A stretch of 64,000 bases of DNA from Morella rubra (GCA_003952965.2 CM025849.1:7041947-7105946); one strand, 5' to 3'; shown: positions 23,973-37,327, counted from the stretch's first letter. The notes: generated by a model from the sequence alone, not told the origin. Made by a program: numbers and translations.

Positions 23973-26560
23973 TTCCTAAATTCTGTTCAGCCAAAAATTT
24001 AATGGATCAACTTAGAACAATTACATTCATCAACTTAGAACAATTATACAAGATGCCAATTGCTACAACGGAAATATTTTTCGCCACTGAACAGGTAAAA
24101 CTAAGCCTACATGACATAGTTTCCTATCTTGTTTTAGACTTCAACCTTAAGTAGATAATCAATCCTTACTGCTAAAATTGAATAACAAAGGTCGATTAAT
24201 GTAACCCGACAAATATTCCCCAACGACTTAATGCACTATTAACTTTTCTCTGCAAGGATAACTGGATTGTGTTCAAGAAGTAAACACCAATCTCAGTTGA
24301 ACAAATTACTACATCTAAACATTGAACCTTTTGACAGAGGAATTAAAAAAAAAACAAAGACAACAATCTGCCTTTTGCTTCACTTTCAGCACCAGTCATA
24401 TCAACTAAACACATGATCACAATGCACATGGAAACATTGGAAATCTAAGACATGGAACAAAAGAGAGACAAAAAATGAGGATCATTCTCAATTCAATTAA
24501 CAATAATCTCCATAGCTGTATTTCTTCTCTAGAGAACAACAATGATTAATAAGTCCCACAGATGATTAATGAAAAAAAAAAAAAAAAAAAACCTAGCAAT
24601 CTTACTTGAGAAAATACAACTATGATGGTATATATTCGAACTGTGAAGAGCACAAAACCAGATTTAAAAGAGTAATTGTACAAGGAAATGGAAAAATGTA
24701 AAATAAAAGATATTTTGATGGACAGGCATTTTCTGGACAAATGCTAGGGGGAAGAAAAATCTCAGAAACATCCCCATTTTGACTACATAATACCACCTTA
24801 TTTTATATTTTAGTTTCATGGATTAATTGACGTAGCCATGTAGTATATTTTGATGAAAAAATAGCACGCACTGTCCATTGTAACATATAATTTAACTACA
24901 TTACTCAATCAAGAGGCACCTTGATTCTAAGATGATTGCTGAAAGAAGTACAGCATTGAAGAATCAATTGTTCTTGAAACTTAAGTTAATAGAAAGGCTA
25001 AATTTCATCATTACTTTATATCTAAAACTTATTCTTATGCATGGGTGATTGCATTGTCCCAAGAGCTCAATCTAATGGTAAAAAGGTACATATGATAATT
25101 TAGTTTGCATATTAACACTCCCTCAGTTGGTGGGCATTAACAGCTATGGAGCTAGTTTAAACTTGATTTCTTTCTTATAGTTACCTTGTATAGCGTTATG
25201 CTTTTGTCAATTCCCTCAAATATTGTGAACCAAGGTAACACTCTCCTCATATGTGGGCAGAAATCCCAATTAACAAGTGGGTTTAAAAGCTTATCGAGTT
25301 TTAGCTTCCAGATATTTGTAAGTCTATGCTCACTTCTTTGATACCATATAACTCTCCAATTGCAGTAAAAACTTGAACCAATATGAAGTTGATTGAATTG
25401 TTTAATTTTATATGTTGGCATAAACTACACACACATAATAGGCAACTTCTCCAATCACTATCCTTTATGATCCTTGAAACTGTTTTACACCAGAAAATAC
25501 TAAGCAAGATTAATAATTTAAGATACATTTTGTAATGAGATATAGACCCTTCTATATAAGTTTCCCAAACATTATCCCCAATCCTTGAAATTGTTTTGCA
25601 ACAGAAAACATTACGGACTGAGAAGTAGGATTTTAGACAAAGCAGAAACAACCCGAAGTGATCATAGATTAAATTTCATTACAAGAATCGGCTACAAGAT
25701 AATATAGGTCAAGAATTGCTTCTTCACATTTGGGGAAAAAAAAAAAACAGAGCTTTTAAAGAATAAACACCCTCTGATCTTCACCTAATAAAAATCACTT
25801 CTTTAAAGTATGATTTCATAGATGTAAGGATCTAAAACAGGGACTCAAAACATAAAGATAGAAACAGATACTTCTTTTGTCTCACAGAACTTTCCGGCGA
25901 AAGTCTCCTCATAAATCATAATCCTGTCCGTATTTAAAAGTGAACCTCTTTGCTCTGCCATTAAGCGAGCAGCGGATCCGCAAACAGATATTATGACGAT
26001 TAGTTGTCGGAAATGAACTAGAACACTACGATTTATTCATACACAAAACAGTGCCGACAATATTCAGGGAGATATTATAGCAACATCGTGCAAACAAGAA
26101 ATGATGCTTGCAGCGCAATGCAGAACAGAGATTGCAGAACAGAGTAAAAAGTTCGAGAAAGAAAAAAGAAACTCTGAGGGAAAATATAAACGAACGGAGT
26201 CAGTAGTGGTAGTATCCAAGAAAGCAAAGAGTCTCAAACTCGAAGGCCAAGCATTGTAGAGAAAAGAGCAACAAAAACACACGCATGTACCGTGTATTGT
26301 ACAATACAAGAAAACAAAAACTCGGGCTGTCATTAGAAAAAAAAACGCATTGAAACACCAGAGAATAGAAAACCCATAGTTCCATTCATTTATAAGGACT
26401 AAACTGTGGAGGGAGGCAAAAAAGAGAGTTCTGAGAATATACGGAAAGAGTGAAGTTTGAAAGCCGATGAAGAACGAAATGCGTAACTTAAAGAAATCGA
26501 TGGGTTTCTTTGAAACGGATTTCTGACTGCAGTGTTCAGAGAGAGAGAGAAGCCTAACGA
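23973..26560 (-). promoter_or_regulatory. probable leader exon, leader intron and promoter of the AGO gene
   Basis: AGO4-type genes commonly carry an intron in the 5' UTR. An acceptor TGAACAG|AATTTAGGAA lies just before the ATG at 23972. The far end (26100-26560) is conserved in the truncated AGO copy at 16740-17080, suggesting a transcribed leader or promoter. A CT-rich stretch (minus strand) near 26540 looks like a leader. The long middle part (24100-26000) is AT-rich with no recognised gene. The exact donor and start site cannot be fixed by eye. Confidence 0.5.
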
Positions 26561-27539
26561 GCATGGCACCAGCGAGCGTGGCACAGGGATTGAAAATGTG
26601 TTGTCTACTTGGTAATAATTCGGTAGACGTAGAAACTCTCAGATAATTGTTAACTGAATCAAGAAGACGAGACGTGGAGTTTGGTAATTGGAGGATTATT
26701 GTAACAGAGTCTTTCCTGAAAAACTTTCGTTATGTTGTGACCTACGCTTTTACAGAGATTATTTTTGGAGTAAACTTTACCCCCATATTTTTGGGAGAAA
26801 ATTAAATTACTACCCTTATTTTTCAAATCAATAATTTGAGACCCCTATTTTTCAAAATCACTCAATCCTCGCCCCTCCGTTTAAATTCACCGTGAAATGA
26901 GACGTTTTTCGTGCACGTGCGTCTCACGTGCGTCTACTCCACCCAAATTGACGAATCTGCCCTCAGTAAGTGTGAGATCTATCTTCCCCATCTCTCGCAC
27001 AAACTCAGCTCCCCTACTCAACATTCGGCCTCTCTGCCCAAGACCTTCGGATTTCTCTCCTTTGAACTCAGCTTTTGCCTTTAGCTTCCTGCAACCCATC
27101 GTCATTGGAGAAGGTAGCACTCGACTCCTCCATTTTCTCTTGGGTTTTTTTGTTTCTTTTTTTGCTTGGTTTGGTGCGGTGTTTCCGTTTTTTATGAGTT
27201 TGGTCTGGTGTTCCCATTTGGTCATTCCTTCTTTAGAGACCATCAAGATGAAACAACTTCAAAATGACTACAAAAAAACAGTAAGAGAAGAACCCAGAGC
27301 TAGCTTCCCAAATTTCAAAGAAACCGAGCTATTGATTGTGAAAGTGGATGGTTTATTTCGCTGCAATTTTGTTAAAGCTTCCCCTTGCAATTTTGTTAAA
27401 TCTTCCAGTTAAAGATAAAGCTTCCCATTGCACTTTTGTTATTTACTCTTATTACACTGAAAATTTATTAAGGTACTGCACTGTTTTTTCCAGCCTTTGA
27501 AATGTCTGTTTTCACACATAACTGGTAGCTCAAGAACTG

Positions 27540-28155
27540 TTGAAAGTGGAGCCTCTACAGAGGGCCCAAAATGTTATTGTGATCTGAAAGCAAAATCGAC
27601 TATTGCCTTTACGAAGGAAAACTTTGGGAGACGATTTTGGGGTTGTGTGAAATTCAAGGTTAGTGTTTTATTTTTTTAATTGGTTGTTAATGTATATTCT
27701 GGTAATGTACATCAATTGGTTTTGCATGTTTAATAATGTTATAGTAATGTACATCAATTAGTTACGAATATTTATTAAAGGGTTTTGGTTTGTTCTGTGG
27801 TACTCTTTATTAGCTCGGTGAAATTTTTATATCACAGGACAGAGGTCACTGCAACTATTTTGCATGGAGAGATCCTAAAATGTGTTCATATGGACGAAGG
27901 GTTATCACAAAACTCTGAGCAATGCATTCACAATCGCGTGGTGAACAATGTACTTGGGAATCAATTGAGAGAGAGCCCCGTCATGAAACTGAAGTCATTG
28001 TTGCGATGACTGAGCAACATCGAGAAGAGATCGTAAATATGTCGAAGCAGCATTGCATAGAAATTGAGAAGTTGGATGTGCAAAATCGAGCCAACATTGA
28101 TGCTATGATCGTTCAACATCGGCTGGAGATTGATGTGGAGAGAAGGGTTCCGTAG
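27540..28155 (+). pseudogene. GRF-type zinc finger with coiled-coil tail, inside MULE
   Basis: Two exon-like pieces. The first (about 27555-27657) reads KCYCDLKAKSTIAFT, then GRRFWGCVKFK. The second (about 27842-27915) reads GHCNYFAWRDPKMCSYGRRV. Together they give the C-x-C ... GRxFxxC ... CxYFxW pattern of the GRF zinc finger, a motif often found near plant transposases. A Glu/His-rich, likely helical segment follows (27990-28150, MTEQHREEIVNMSKQH). A stop follows ITKL in the second piece, so a complete protein is doubtful unless spliced otherwise. Function unknown; nucleic-acid binding is inferred from the family. Confidence 0.6.
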
Positions 28156-28298
28156 ATCTCCTCTAAAGCCCTTTTCTTCGCCCGATAACATTTCTGCCAC
28201 CTTGTCTCACATTGCCATTTCCGCTTCACCTCGTCGTATATAGAAGATACAGACATGTTAGGTTGGCTTTTTATTTGGTCGATCATCTTTTTCGCGAT

Positions 28299-29516
28299 CT
28301 ATCTAAAACTAATCTGCGAAAGTCTACATCTTCTAGGACATCTATACTGAGGCTGAATATCCCTGATCTCAAAAGATAGTTCCTTCGGTATCTTCCTACC
28401 ATATACTCTGTACTTGCACTTCTCTGACCTACAAACAATGACCACCTTATCGCCAGTGTTTTTATGAAAGCGGATGTCCTTCCCTATAGCGATGTTTGCT
28501 TCCTTCACGGCCTCTTTAAACAGTGCAGAAGACGGGAACTTCATCCCTTTCATTAGGGTTACTGACCCCAAGTCAGTTCAACAAACTCAGGTGCACATCG
28601 AGAGGGTCCAGCAACGTCATCATCACTATGTGGCGGGGAGACAAGTAAAGTAGATGGTATCATATCTGACATATATCCTGCAAAAACATAGTTTCTTAGT
28701 GAAATTATTATGTTACAATATAATACTAACATATTGCAAAAGCAAAAGCCAAACTAAAAATAAGCGAATTAATTGCTTACCGTCATCTTTACCGGCCTCG
28801 ACACCGTCATCTTTACCATTGGGTGATGGAGGAGGTGTGACAAAAAGTCCATCTAATCCTTCATCTTCGGCCTCCAGATCTGCAGCTTCTGTGTCTTCAT
28901 ATGACCTACTAGAAGGTCCACCAACCTCAAATGAAGGTCCACCAACATCGAATGAATGTCCTCCCAGCTCAGCTAATTCGGGACCACCCAACTCAGAAGC
29001 TGAATGACTCATTATCACATCTTCCGCACACGCAACAGCCTCGACATTAGCGTTGGCATTGATATTCACGTCGAAGAGGTCATCATCGAAACTAAGTGCA
29101 TCATCCCACCACTTAGTTCCAATCCCAAGACGGCGCCTCTCACATTCTTCATCAACGTCGTCCACCGGGTCAAGTATAGGTGCAGGTTCGAAACCAACAA
29201 TGTATATCGCAATGATTTCTTTACCCTCGTGTGCAGCCACCATCTGAAGCACATCAGGGTCCCCTGAGATAATTCACAGCCCATCAGAGAGGGTCTGCTC
29301 TGGGTCCACGTAAAACAATAGGTCACCATGCTTGTACCCATATTCTTTGACAACTGCTTCTACTTCTATGTGTGACAGGCAGTCGCAGTCGTAAGGATCT
29401 GGGTGCATAGCCATCTTCCCGCCAGCGTATACACACCCACCATTCGACCTATCAAATCTCCCCCTGTAGTGGACCTTAAACACAAAAGAATCTACTGCCA
29501 TTGGGACCTGCCACAA
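28299..29516 (-). pseudogene. MULE transposase N-terminal region (PB1-like and MuDR DNA-binding domains)
   Basis: On the minus strand, 29516-29277 encodes VFKVHYRGRFDRSNGGCVYAG and CLSHIEVEAVVKEYGY, the PB1-like start of plant MULE transposases. It is cut by an in-frame TGA at 29274. The frame then continues (29273-28780) as an acidic linker, with a possible splice donor at 28779 (GACG|GTAAGC). After a frame break, 28571-28330 reads GMKFPSSALFKEAVKEANIA then CRSEKCKYRV, the MuDR-type DNA-binding domain (DBD_Tnp_Mut). The DDE catalytic domain that should follow is missing. Confidence 0.78.
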
Positions 29517-31069
29517 TAAAAATTTTCATTAAAGCTGTCGGTCCATTATTCTTTGATACATAAAAACTTTTCTTAGAAAATACATATAATAGCATTCAGC
29601 AGTAATATCAATAAACAGAAGAGTCAATTCAAAAGCTGAAATAATGCAAACACCAGTACAAGGAACATAAAGCAAAAGGTATAAAAAAATGGGAGACAAG
29701 TAGACAAAAAAATGATATATTGATCTGACAAAGTAAAGTAAAACAACAATCAAATATTTGAGTGCTTACCGAAACAAAATGTTGTCTACTATTTTTGTTT
29801 ATCCACCCTTTTCAACTTCAGAACGGAGGAAAGACCTGCAAGAAACAAGAAGGCAAGACACCAATAACTTTCATATTATGCAATAGTAATCTCTTTGGGT
29901 GGCATATTTATACGTACTTGACAAATGTAATTCTATTTTTCAATGCTAGAGTTAGTTAATAGTTGAAAGTTAAGCTCAAGAGTGCTAGGTTCTGTACTTA
30001 ATGTTCTTAATAGGGAGACATAACTTTAACTTCATGGAATCAATTATATGCTATGAATAACCTAGGACCAAATTAAAACATAAGAAATAGAAATTAGGGA
30101 TGAACTTTTTGGAAGTATCTGCGCAAATAACCTAGAACTTTTTGGGTGAATTGTTTGCACGTGTACCATGACCACATGCTACATGTGCTAAGAAAATACA
30201 AATTCCAGACAATGAACAAGGGACCACATGTTGTCGGCCACAAAATATGTGCTTCATTCGTCCCAATCACTTTTGGACCACCTAAAAGGACTATAAATAC
30301 CTATCTAAACTCACATTTCATAGCATAAAAAATTACAAACTGCCTACTAAATTAAAAACACTTCTACGAAATCCCTATCGCAATCCCCAAAATCCCAAAA
30401 GGTGTATCCAAATTTCAACAATTATGGAGCCGAACTAAATGGGGAAAGCAAAATGGGCTTACCCTTGAGTCTTCTTCTCCTTCGGATTCAATTGCCGAAC
30501 TAAATGGGGAAAAAGCCGAGCTCAATCGACTTTTACAGACGGAGGCCACTTACAGATCTGCAAAGGGAGGGCTTGACAGATCTACAATGGATGAACGAGG
30601 GTTCTTGGGTGAAATCTATTTCGGGCTCCTTGGAAAGGACACGAGAGCTTGGCATCAGGAAGGGTGTTCTTCCTTTTCCTCTTGTTGCTGCTTCGTCTAG
30701 GGCACGACAGAATTGGATTTGGGCATCCAATCGGTCTTCCATTGGGCACGGACAAGAGAAGGGCAACGACGTCAATGAAAATTACTTACTAAGGGCAGAT
30801 TAGTCAATTTGGGTGGAGTAGATGCACGTGAGACGCACGTGCATGAAAAACCTGTCTCATTTCACGGTGAATTTAAACGGGGGGCGAGGATTGAGTGATT
30901 TTGAAAGATAGGGGTCTCAAATTGTTGGTTTGGAAAATAAAGGTAGTAACTTGATTTTGCCCCAAAGATATGGGCTAACTATGAGTTTACCCCATTATTT
31001 TTTTTTGTGAATTGGTTAGTTCTTTTCCTTTTATGGCATTACACGTATCGGGTACAAGGTTAAAATTTT

Positions 31070-31910
31070 GGCTAAATTACTCCCTACGTTTATGGGATTT
31101 AACTTTTTTCTAGTTTAGTTTTTAGGGTTCAATTTTTTTAAAAAATATCTCTAGAATGAGGACCCATTATCAAATCGATCCTGCATCAACTTAGTGGACA
31201 AAAATACATACGTGGCTAACGGCTTACACATAAAAATTGACATCTCGATTAAAAAAAAAAAGTCATGCTCAATCACAATATGACACGTGTCAATAAAATA
31301 AATAAAAATAAAAATATTTTTAAAAAATTAAAAAAAACATAATTAAATTTTATTTTTTTTTTTAAAAGGAGGACCGGATCGGGGAGCGTCGATCCTTTCC
31401 CGGTGGAGGGGTCACGGTGGAGGCCCCCTCCACCGTTGGCCGCTGGGTGAGTCTAGAGAGGGAGAAGGAGTCTCTTCTCCACCCCGGCTCTGGGGGACCT
31501 CCCCCATCCTGCAATAGTGGTTGTGGGATGGGGGAGGTCCCCCAATCGCCCTAGAGCACTGCCCGGGGTGGAGGAAAGATTCCTCCTCCCTCCACTGAAC
31601 TGGGCTGCCAAACTCCCCCGGCAACCATTTTTTTTAACAAAAATAAAATTTAATTATTTTTTATTAATTTTAGATTTTTATTTTTATTTTACTGACACGT
31701 GTCACATTGTGATTGGACATTTTTTTTTAATTGAGCTGTCAATTTCCAAGTGTAAGCCGTTAGCCACATGTGTATTTTTGTCTACTAAGTTGACGGCATG
31801 ATCGATTTGGTAATGAGTCCTCACCCCAAGGATATTTTTAGGGAAAATCGAACCCTGAGAACCAAACTGAAAAAAGGCCAAACCCCAGTAACGTATGGAA
31901 TAATTTAGCC
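31070..31910. mobile_element. MULE-like element with GC-rich core
   Basis: The 841-bp element has ends GGCTAAATTACTCCCTACGT and, reverse complemented, GGCTAAATTATTCCATACGT. The inverted repeats run about 140 bp or more. An exact 9-bp duplication TAAAATTTT lies at 31061-31069 and 31911-31919. The core (31370-31630) is GC-rich and palindromic. The empty site is preserved at 36045-36100, where GGTTAAAATTTTATATCAAT runs through unbroken. Confidence 0.88.
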
Positions 31911-31919
31911 TAAAATTTT

Positions 31920-32593
31920 ATATCAATTTCAACAGAAAATGAATTTTTGACGCGTAAATGATAATTTAATTCTCCTAATTTTTTTACTAATCATTTTATA
32001 TAAGTAAAATCCTAATTTTGAAAGAAAAACGTTAATAGAGAATGTAAAATGTTTAAAATCAATATCAATAGGTACAATATAATAAAAATAATAATTTTGA
32101 ATTAAAAGTATCAAAACCTTTAATTAGAGGATATAAAATGTATTTATCTATAAATAGCCAGATTGGGCTGCCTTATGAATTATATTTGTCTCTTGAGGCA
32201 GTTCCTTGTAATTGTTGAATTATATTTTATGTGCGCATTACAATCAGAGAAAAGAGATGGGTTGGATAAGGTTGGAAGAATCAAGATGCTCTGTAATTTT
32301 CTATCTGAATTGCATGGTAGATTTGAAAAGAGATAGACACAATAGGAGGATTCTACACCATTTTATATTGCTCATATTTGTCAATATAAAGTTTCAAGTA
32401 GCATGAGCTCTATAATGGGATCCATATGTTGTTTCTATCTCTTTCTAAATTCTACCGTGCAATTAGGGTAAAAATTTGTAGAAAATTTTAATTCGGATTG
32501 GAAGAGTTGCTATTTTGACTAATTGGCCCCGCAAGAAAAGGTGCCCTAAACTTGGCTTCTATGATTATTCCTCTAAATCATCAGGCTTGCAGT
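31920..32593. repeat. array 3'-flank repeat unit
   Basis: No gene is seen here. Bases 31920-32160 match 36080-36300. Bases 32160-32590 match the EG45 3' flank (compare 36300-36720 and 540-730). Confidence 0.65.
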
Positions 32594-33172
32594 TAAGGGT
32601 GGGCAAAAATTTCAACAAATATTTTGGGTGACGATTCCGATACCGTAATTCCGGTGCTGATTCTAGCACATACTGAAACCAAAATCATAATGTATTTTTT
32701 GCATTTTTCAGAATTGGAACTGGAACCAAAACCGGAAATTTCGGCAAAATTAGTGGAATTTCCAGTTCTTTTTTTTTTTTTTTTAACTAAAATATGGTTC
32801 AAAACTTTGTAATTTTACTTTAAATTTTGGGTGAATATTTTTTTATTTTAAATAGGTTTTAAAATAGGGCTCAAAACCTTTTTCATGCCCATAATTTTAG
32901 AATGACATAATTTATTTTAGATGAATATTTATTTTATATTTTATTTATTGTTAATTTATGATGTATAACAAAACAATTTGTACAAAGTTCCGGCCAATAA
33001 TGCTTTAGGGCCCAAAAAAAATCTAACTAAAAAAGTCAACATAATGAACCGAAATTTATGGTTCTATTCCAATAAATATCAGAACCAAATATTGATTCTA
33101 GTTAGTACCGGAACCGACACCAGAATAGGTCATTATGATTCCATCCGTTATAGTTTCCATCCTTACTTGATG
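32594..33172. mobile_element. hAT-type MITE inserted in the 3' flank
   Basis: It begins TAAGGGTGGGCAAAAATTTC and ends TTTCCATCCTTA. Degenerate inverted segments inside centre on the words CCGGAA/TTCCGG. A related sequence lies at 36745-37327 (ending ACTCACCCTTA). It splits the EG45 3' flank between TCAGGCTTGCAGT and TAGTAAGAGCCTTGAAAG. The target duplication is not clear. Confidence 0.6.
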
Positions 33173-33403
33173 ATTAGTAAGAGCCTTGAAAGTATATATC
33201 TTGTTGTGCATATAATGATTTCCAAGAGAGAAAGCACAAGAAACATTAATTTATATATCTTAGTTGTTGAAATACTCCATTAATCTGCAATAAAAAGGAT
33301 ACATAGACAGTGGGTTCGTTCATATTTCCTTCTTAATTTCCTCTCGACAGTCATGAGCTCCCAGAGGAATGCCCAGTAACTGATGAGACTATGTATATAT
33401 CAA

Positions 33404-34492
33404 TTACCAGGGTACTACTTCCTCATAGCGGATCTTGATTTTTCCTGCACTTAGACTGGCAATCAAAGCGAAAGCATCTCGGAAAGATTGATGGTTGAAC
33501 TGCACTTTGGGCAATGATCAACAATCGGAACAATAATAGGGCCCGGGGTACTACTACATGGATTTGGTGCGAGGTTTGTGCCTCCAATGCATTGGACTGA
33601 AATCAATGTCCCACATACGACCCATTCTTCCATATGGCTTCGCTTGCTGCAGCAACCAAGACACCATCGTCGAAATACCCAAAACATGCAGAGGCTGCCA
33701 AGAGACAATGACCGTTATATATATATATTTTTTTTTGCTAGGCAACTGTAGTTCATTTATTAAAATCAAGAAAAAGATTAGCAAGTACATACAAAATCAC
33801 ATCTAGAGGGCCAGTCAAAAAACCTAAACGAACCAATTTAGGTGTAAAGATCTGGTAGCGGCAACAAGCGTCGGATCATAAACAACCACAAAGGCAGTAA
33901 GGAAACCACGAACAAGCAAAGAGGGTCTGGATACATACCGACCTCAAGGGCCCGGGTCACAACACGAATAAGAAAAGACCACAAGAGTTGGGACAACACA
34001 AACAAAAAAGACCACAAGCGTTCGGACAGACCGTCGCTTAAATAAGGTTTGTTACTTCTTAATGGGTCATACATATTGCAATGTAAGTTATTCTTTAAAT
34101 AAAAAAAATGAAAGAAACAGTCCAAGTAGATTAAAAAAAATAGACAAATAAAAGGAAAACCTTTATTTCAATCTTCCTAACCATTATCCTTTGAAAAACC
34201 ACTTTCATCAAACAAAACGTGGGTTTATGTTAACTTTCTCGTGATGCTCTTGAATTGGTAAAAAAAAAAAGTGACATAATTCTCGTTGCTGATAATATTG
34301 TTAAAGTCATTGACACTTACCTGAATGAGAATAATTAATGTATATACAAGAGTAACAAAGAGATATAATCTTACGGACATAGGGTGGATCATAGTAGGTT
34401 GCTGTATCTTCCTCCCCACACACTGTAACCGAGTGAAGGCAGACGACTGCTCCCACGGCCACCATTAGAATCCACATGATATCAACTCGCAT
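33404..34492 (-). pseudogene. EG45-like copy 2, frameshifted
   Basis: Exon 1 (34375-34492) is intact: MRVDIMWILM start, signal peptide, GEEDTATYYDPPYV, donor C|GTAAGATT. Exon 2 (33404-33694) has two single-base deletions relative to copies 1 and 4. One is in GGGTC-GTATGTGGG (after KNGS, near 33620) and the other in CTTTCC-GAGATGC (before DAF, near 33480). The first would abolish the barrel domain. The predicted tail, if read in the original frame, is YEEVVPW, shared with copy 6. A translated product would be truncated and misfolded. Confidence 0.82.
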
Positions 34493-36744
34493 GATGCCTT
34501 TCATGGTACAATGTTGAAGCTTCCTTTCCTTTTTATATCTGAAAATCCCCCAAAAAAAAAAAAACCCGAAAAGGCTTCCTATGACTTGAAAGAACAACCG
34601 GATTCATATATATATATGTATTCGACTAATTTGGGTTATATATTCACCGTGTCAAAGTATAATCCAATTGTCATATTTTTTTAAGATTGAAACATTTACA
34701 GTGACATTTTGTTTGGATGAACAATTTTACCTCTACACCAAGATGATTTTTAGAGAAGGAAAGGTCAAGGAGTGAACATTTTTAGACAACTGAAAAGGTA
34801 GAGAGAAGTGAAAGGTAAGGACTGAACATTTTTAGACAATTGAAAGATAGGAGTTTCATATGTTCCTCTTGTGAGTCAAGTTATATCCACTTAAAAAAAA
34901 AAATACATTTTGCACTCTCGATACTTTGCATCACAGTCTATTATTTTTATCATTTTGTACCTATCAACTATTGATTTCATTAATATTTTTGTGCCAAATA
35001 GTAATTATATCCCCATAATTTGTTTGACCGTTGCCATTTTATGAGAGAAAAAAAATCGTAACTTTAAAAAAATTAATTCCCATTTCATGTGACAAAAAGT
35101 TTTAAATGAAAGTGCAAAACATCAATAGTCGTTCATTGCAATGTAACAAAAACAATAGTTGACACAAGAGTGGTTAGCAATGAGACTCAAAATTCAAATT
35201 AATTTTGGGATTGATTTATAAAGATTTGTTACACATATGGGCAATTGAAGAGTCGCGATGTGTGCGCCTTTATTTCTCAATTATCTTTTGAGGCAGTTCC
35301 TGTACAATTGTTGAATTTTATGTTTCCTATACTATCAGATAAAAGAGATGGGTTGGGCAGGGTTGGAAGAAAAGCTATTTTGGCTATGCTAGAAAAGGTG
35401 CCTTGAACTTGTATTCTCTGACTATTCTTCCATATAATCTATTAGGCTTGAAGCTCTTTGATCTTGTCTGATGCAGTATGCACAAGGGATGAGATCATTA
35501 GTAAAAGCCTCGAAAGCATATGCTTGTTGTGCATCTAATGATTTCCAAGAGTGAAAGCATAAGAAATATTAAGGGTTAATTATACTTTGCACAATTGCAC
35601 CCACGTGGTTTATAGGTCTTGACACTTGACACTTGACACTTGACAATTGACACCCTGTTCTTTTAATTTTGAGAAATTTCACCCACGTGATTTGGGCTTC
35701 CTTCGATTTGCATCCCGACGTCAATCTATCTATTATTTCGAATGGAAAAGTCAGTCGTGTGTTCTGTATGTCACTTACTGCCCATTTTGTCTCGATATTC
35801 AAAAAAGGTTAATTACACTTTGCACCCACGTGGTTTGGAGGGTCTGACACACCCTTTTTTTTTTATACACTTTGCATCCCATTTGTTCTACACATGTATG
35901 AAATAACGGATAAAAACTTTCATTATATTGTATTTAGAGAGGACTATTTTTTAATTCATTCTCGTGTTTGGAAGAATAGGTTTTATATATTAACGTTTAA
36001 TTTATTAGCTTTTTGTGAATTGGTTAGTTCCGTTCTTTTTATCGCATTACACGTATCGAGTACACGGTTAAAATTTTATATCAATTTCAACAGAAAAATA
36101 AATTTTTGATGTGTAAATGATAATTTAATTCTCATAATTTTTTCACAGTAATTATTTTATAAAAGTAAAATCCTAATTTTGAAGAAAAACGTTAATAGAG
36201 AATTTAAAATGTTTAAAATCAATATTAATAAGTACAATGTAATAAAAATAAAAAATTTGAATTAAAAGTATAAAAACCCTTAATTAGAGGATATAAAGTA
36301 TATTTATTTCTAAATAGCTTCGTCTGCCTGTATGAATTATATTTATCTTTTGAGGCAGTTCTTGTGTGATTGTTGAATTATATTTGTGTGCGTATTACAA
36401 TTAGAGAAAAGAGATGGGTTGGGCAGGGTTGGAAGAGTTGCTATTTTGACTTATTGGCTCTGCTAGAAAAGGTGGATGGAGATTCTTTGCAATTTCCTGC
36501 TCGGATTGCATGGTGCAATTCAAAGAAAGAGACACAGTAGGTGGACCTTATACCATTTAATGCTGCCCACGAAAAGTTTCGAGCAATATGCTATGTCTAT
36601 CTCTTTCCAAATTGTACCATGTAATCTGAATAAGAAATTACAGAAGACCTGATCTAGAAAAGTTGCCCTAAACTTGGCTTCTTTGACTATTCCTCCATAT
36701 GATCTATCAGGCTTGCAGTCCTTATGCACTCTGATCTTGTCTAA
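34493..36744. repeat. flank of copy 2 and a second, gene-less array flank
   Basis: No gene is seen here. Bases 34493-35200 match the EG45 upstream flank plus a 'tttgcaccacagtctatt' type spacer repeated at 46400-46740. Bases 35200-35590 match the 3' flank. Bases 35575-35890 hold a relic of the element at 47097-47538 (phrase CACCCACGTGGTTTG). Bases 35894-36300 are paralogous to 31003-31069 joined to 31911-32160. Bases 36300-36744 are another 3'-flank unit. Confidence 0.6.
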
Positions 36745-37327
36745 TGGAACCAGAATGCAAGTTTCTTGTTTTGGTTCCCTTCCGGTATTTTACCGGAAGG
36801 GAACCAGAATTTTCGGAATAGAAATTGGAATTTCCGGTTCAGCATGTAGACTTTTTTGGAGTCTTAACGAATTAAAAATATTTTTTGGAAGATTTTTTTG
36901 TTATTCATTATAAATTAACAATAAATATAAACGTTAAACCAAAATATATAGATTCTAAAATAAAGATTCAAACAAATTCGGTACTCATCACATGTTATAC
37001 TTTATTTTCAGCCTTATTTTTTTAAAAAAAAAATGGAATCGAAAATTTCGGTATTTTTTAGTTATTCATCATAAATTAACAATAAATGTAAACTTTTCAT
37101 CTAAAATCTAGATTTCAAAATAAACATTCAATCAAATTACATATGTTATACTTTATTTTGAGCACTATTTTTATTTTATTTTTTTAGAAAAACCGGAATA
37201 AAAAATTCCAATAATTTTGCCAGAATTTCTAATTTCGATTCTGATTTCAAAAATTGTCAAAAATGACTTCCAGTTCCAATTTCGGTATATGCCAGAACCG
37301 GAACCGGAATTTTTACTCACCCTTAAC
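36745..37327. mobile_element. hAT-type MITE relic, internally repetitive
   Basis: It ends ACTCACCCTTA and contains repeated TTCCGG/CCGGAA words. Two internal segments resemble each other (36880-37000 and 37060-37180: TTATTCATTATAAATTAACA against TTATTCATCATAAATTAACA). It is related to the MITE at 32594-33172. The left end is not sharp. Confidence 0.5.

Larger units (their letters stand above)
26767..30993. mobile_element. 4.2-kb Mutator-like element (MULE), non-autonomous
   Basis: The element is 4227 bp with terminal inverted repeats of about 210 bp (26767-26985 and about 30785-30993). The repeats include the block CACCGTGAAATGAGAC. An exact 9-bp duplication ATTATTTTT lies at 26758-26766 and 30994-31002. 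Inside are a GRF zinc-finger relic on the plus strand and the N-terminal part of a MuDR-type transposase on the minus strand. The catalytic transposase domain is absent, so it cannot move itself. The remaining stretches (27000-27540, 29520-30780) have weak open frames I do not recognise. Confidence 0.9.

Noticed and set aside
26064..26564. 166-codon open frame on the minus strand upstream of the AGO gene
   Set aside because: It lies in the probable leader/promoter, has no recognisable motif, and the homologous stretch at 16740-17080 is not open in the same way.
28654..29267. Plus-strand open frames opposite the MULE transposase
   Set aside because: They are the complement of the acidic linker and PB1-like region, which explains their Ser/Pro-rich content.
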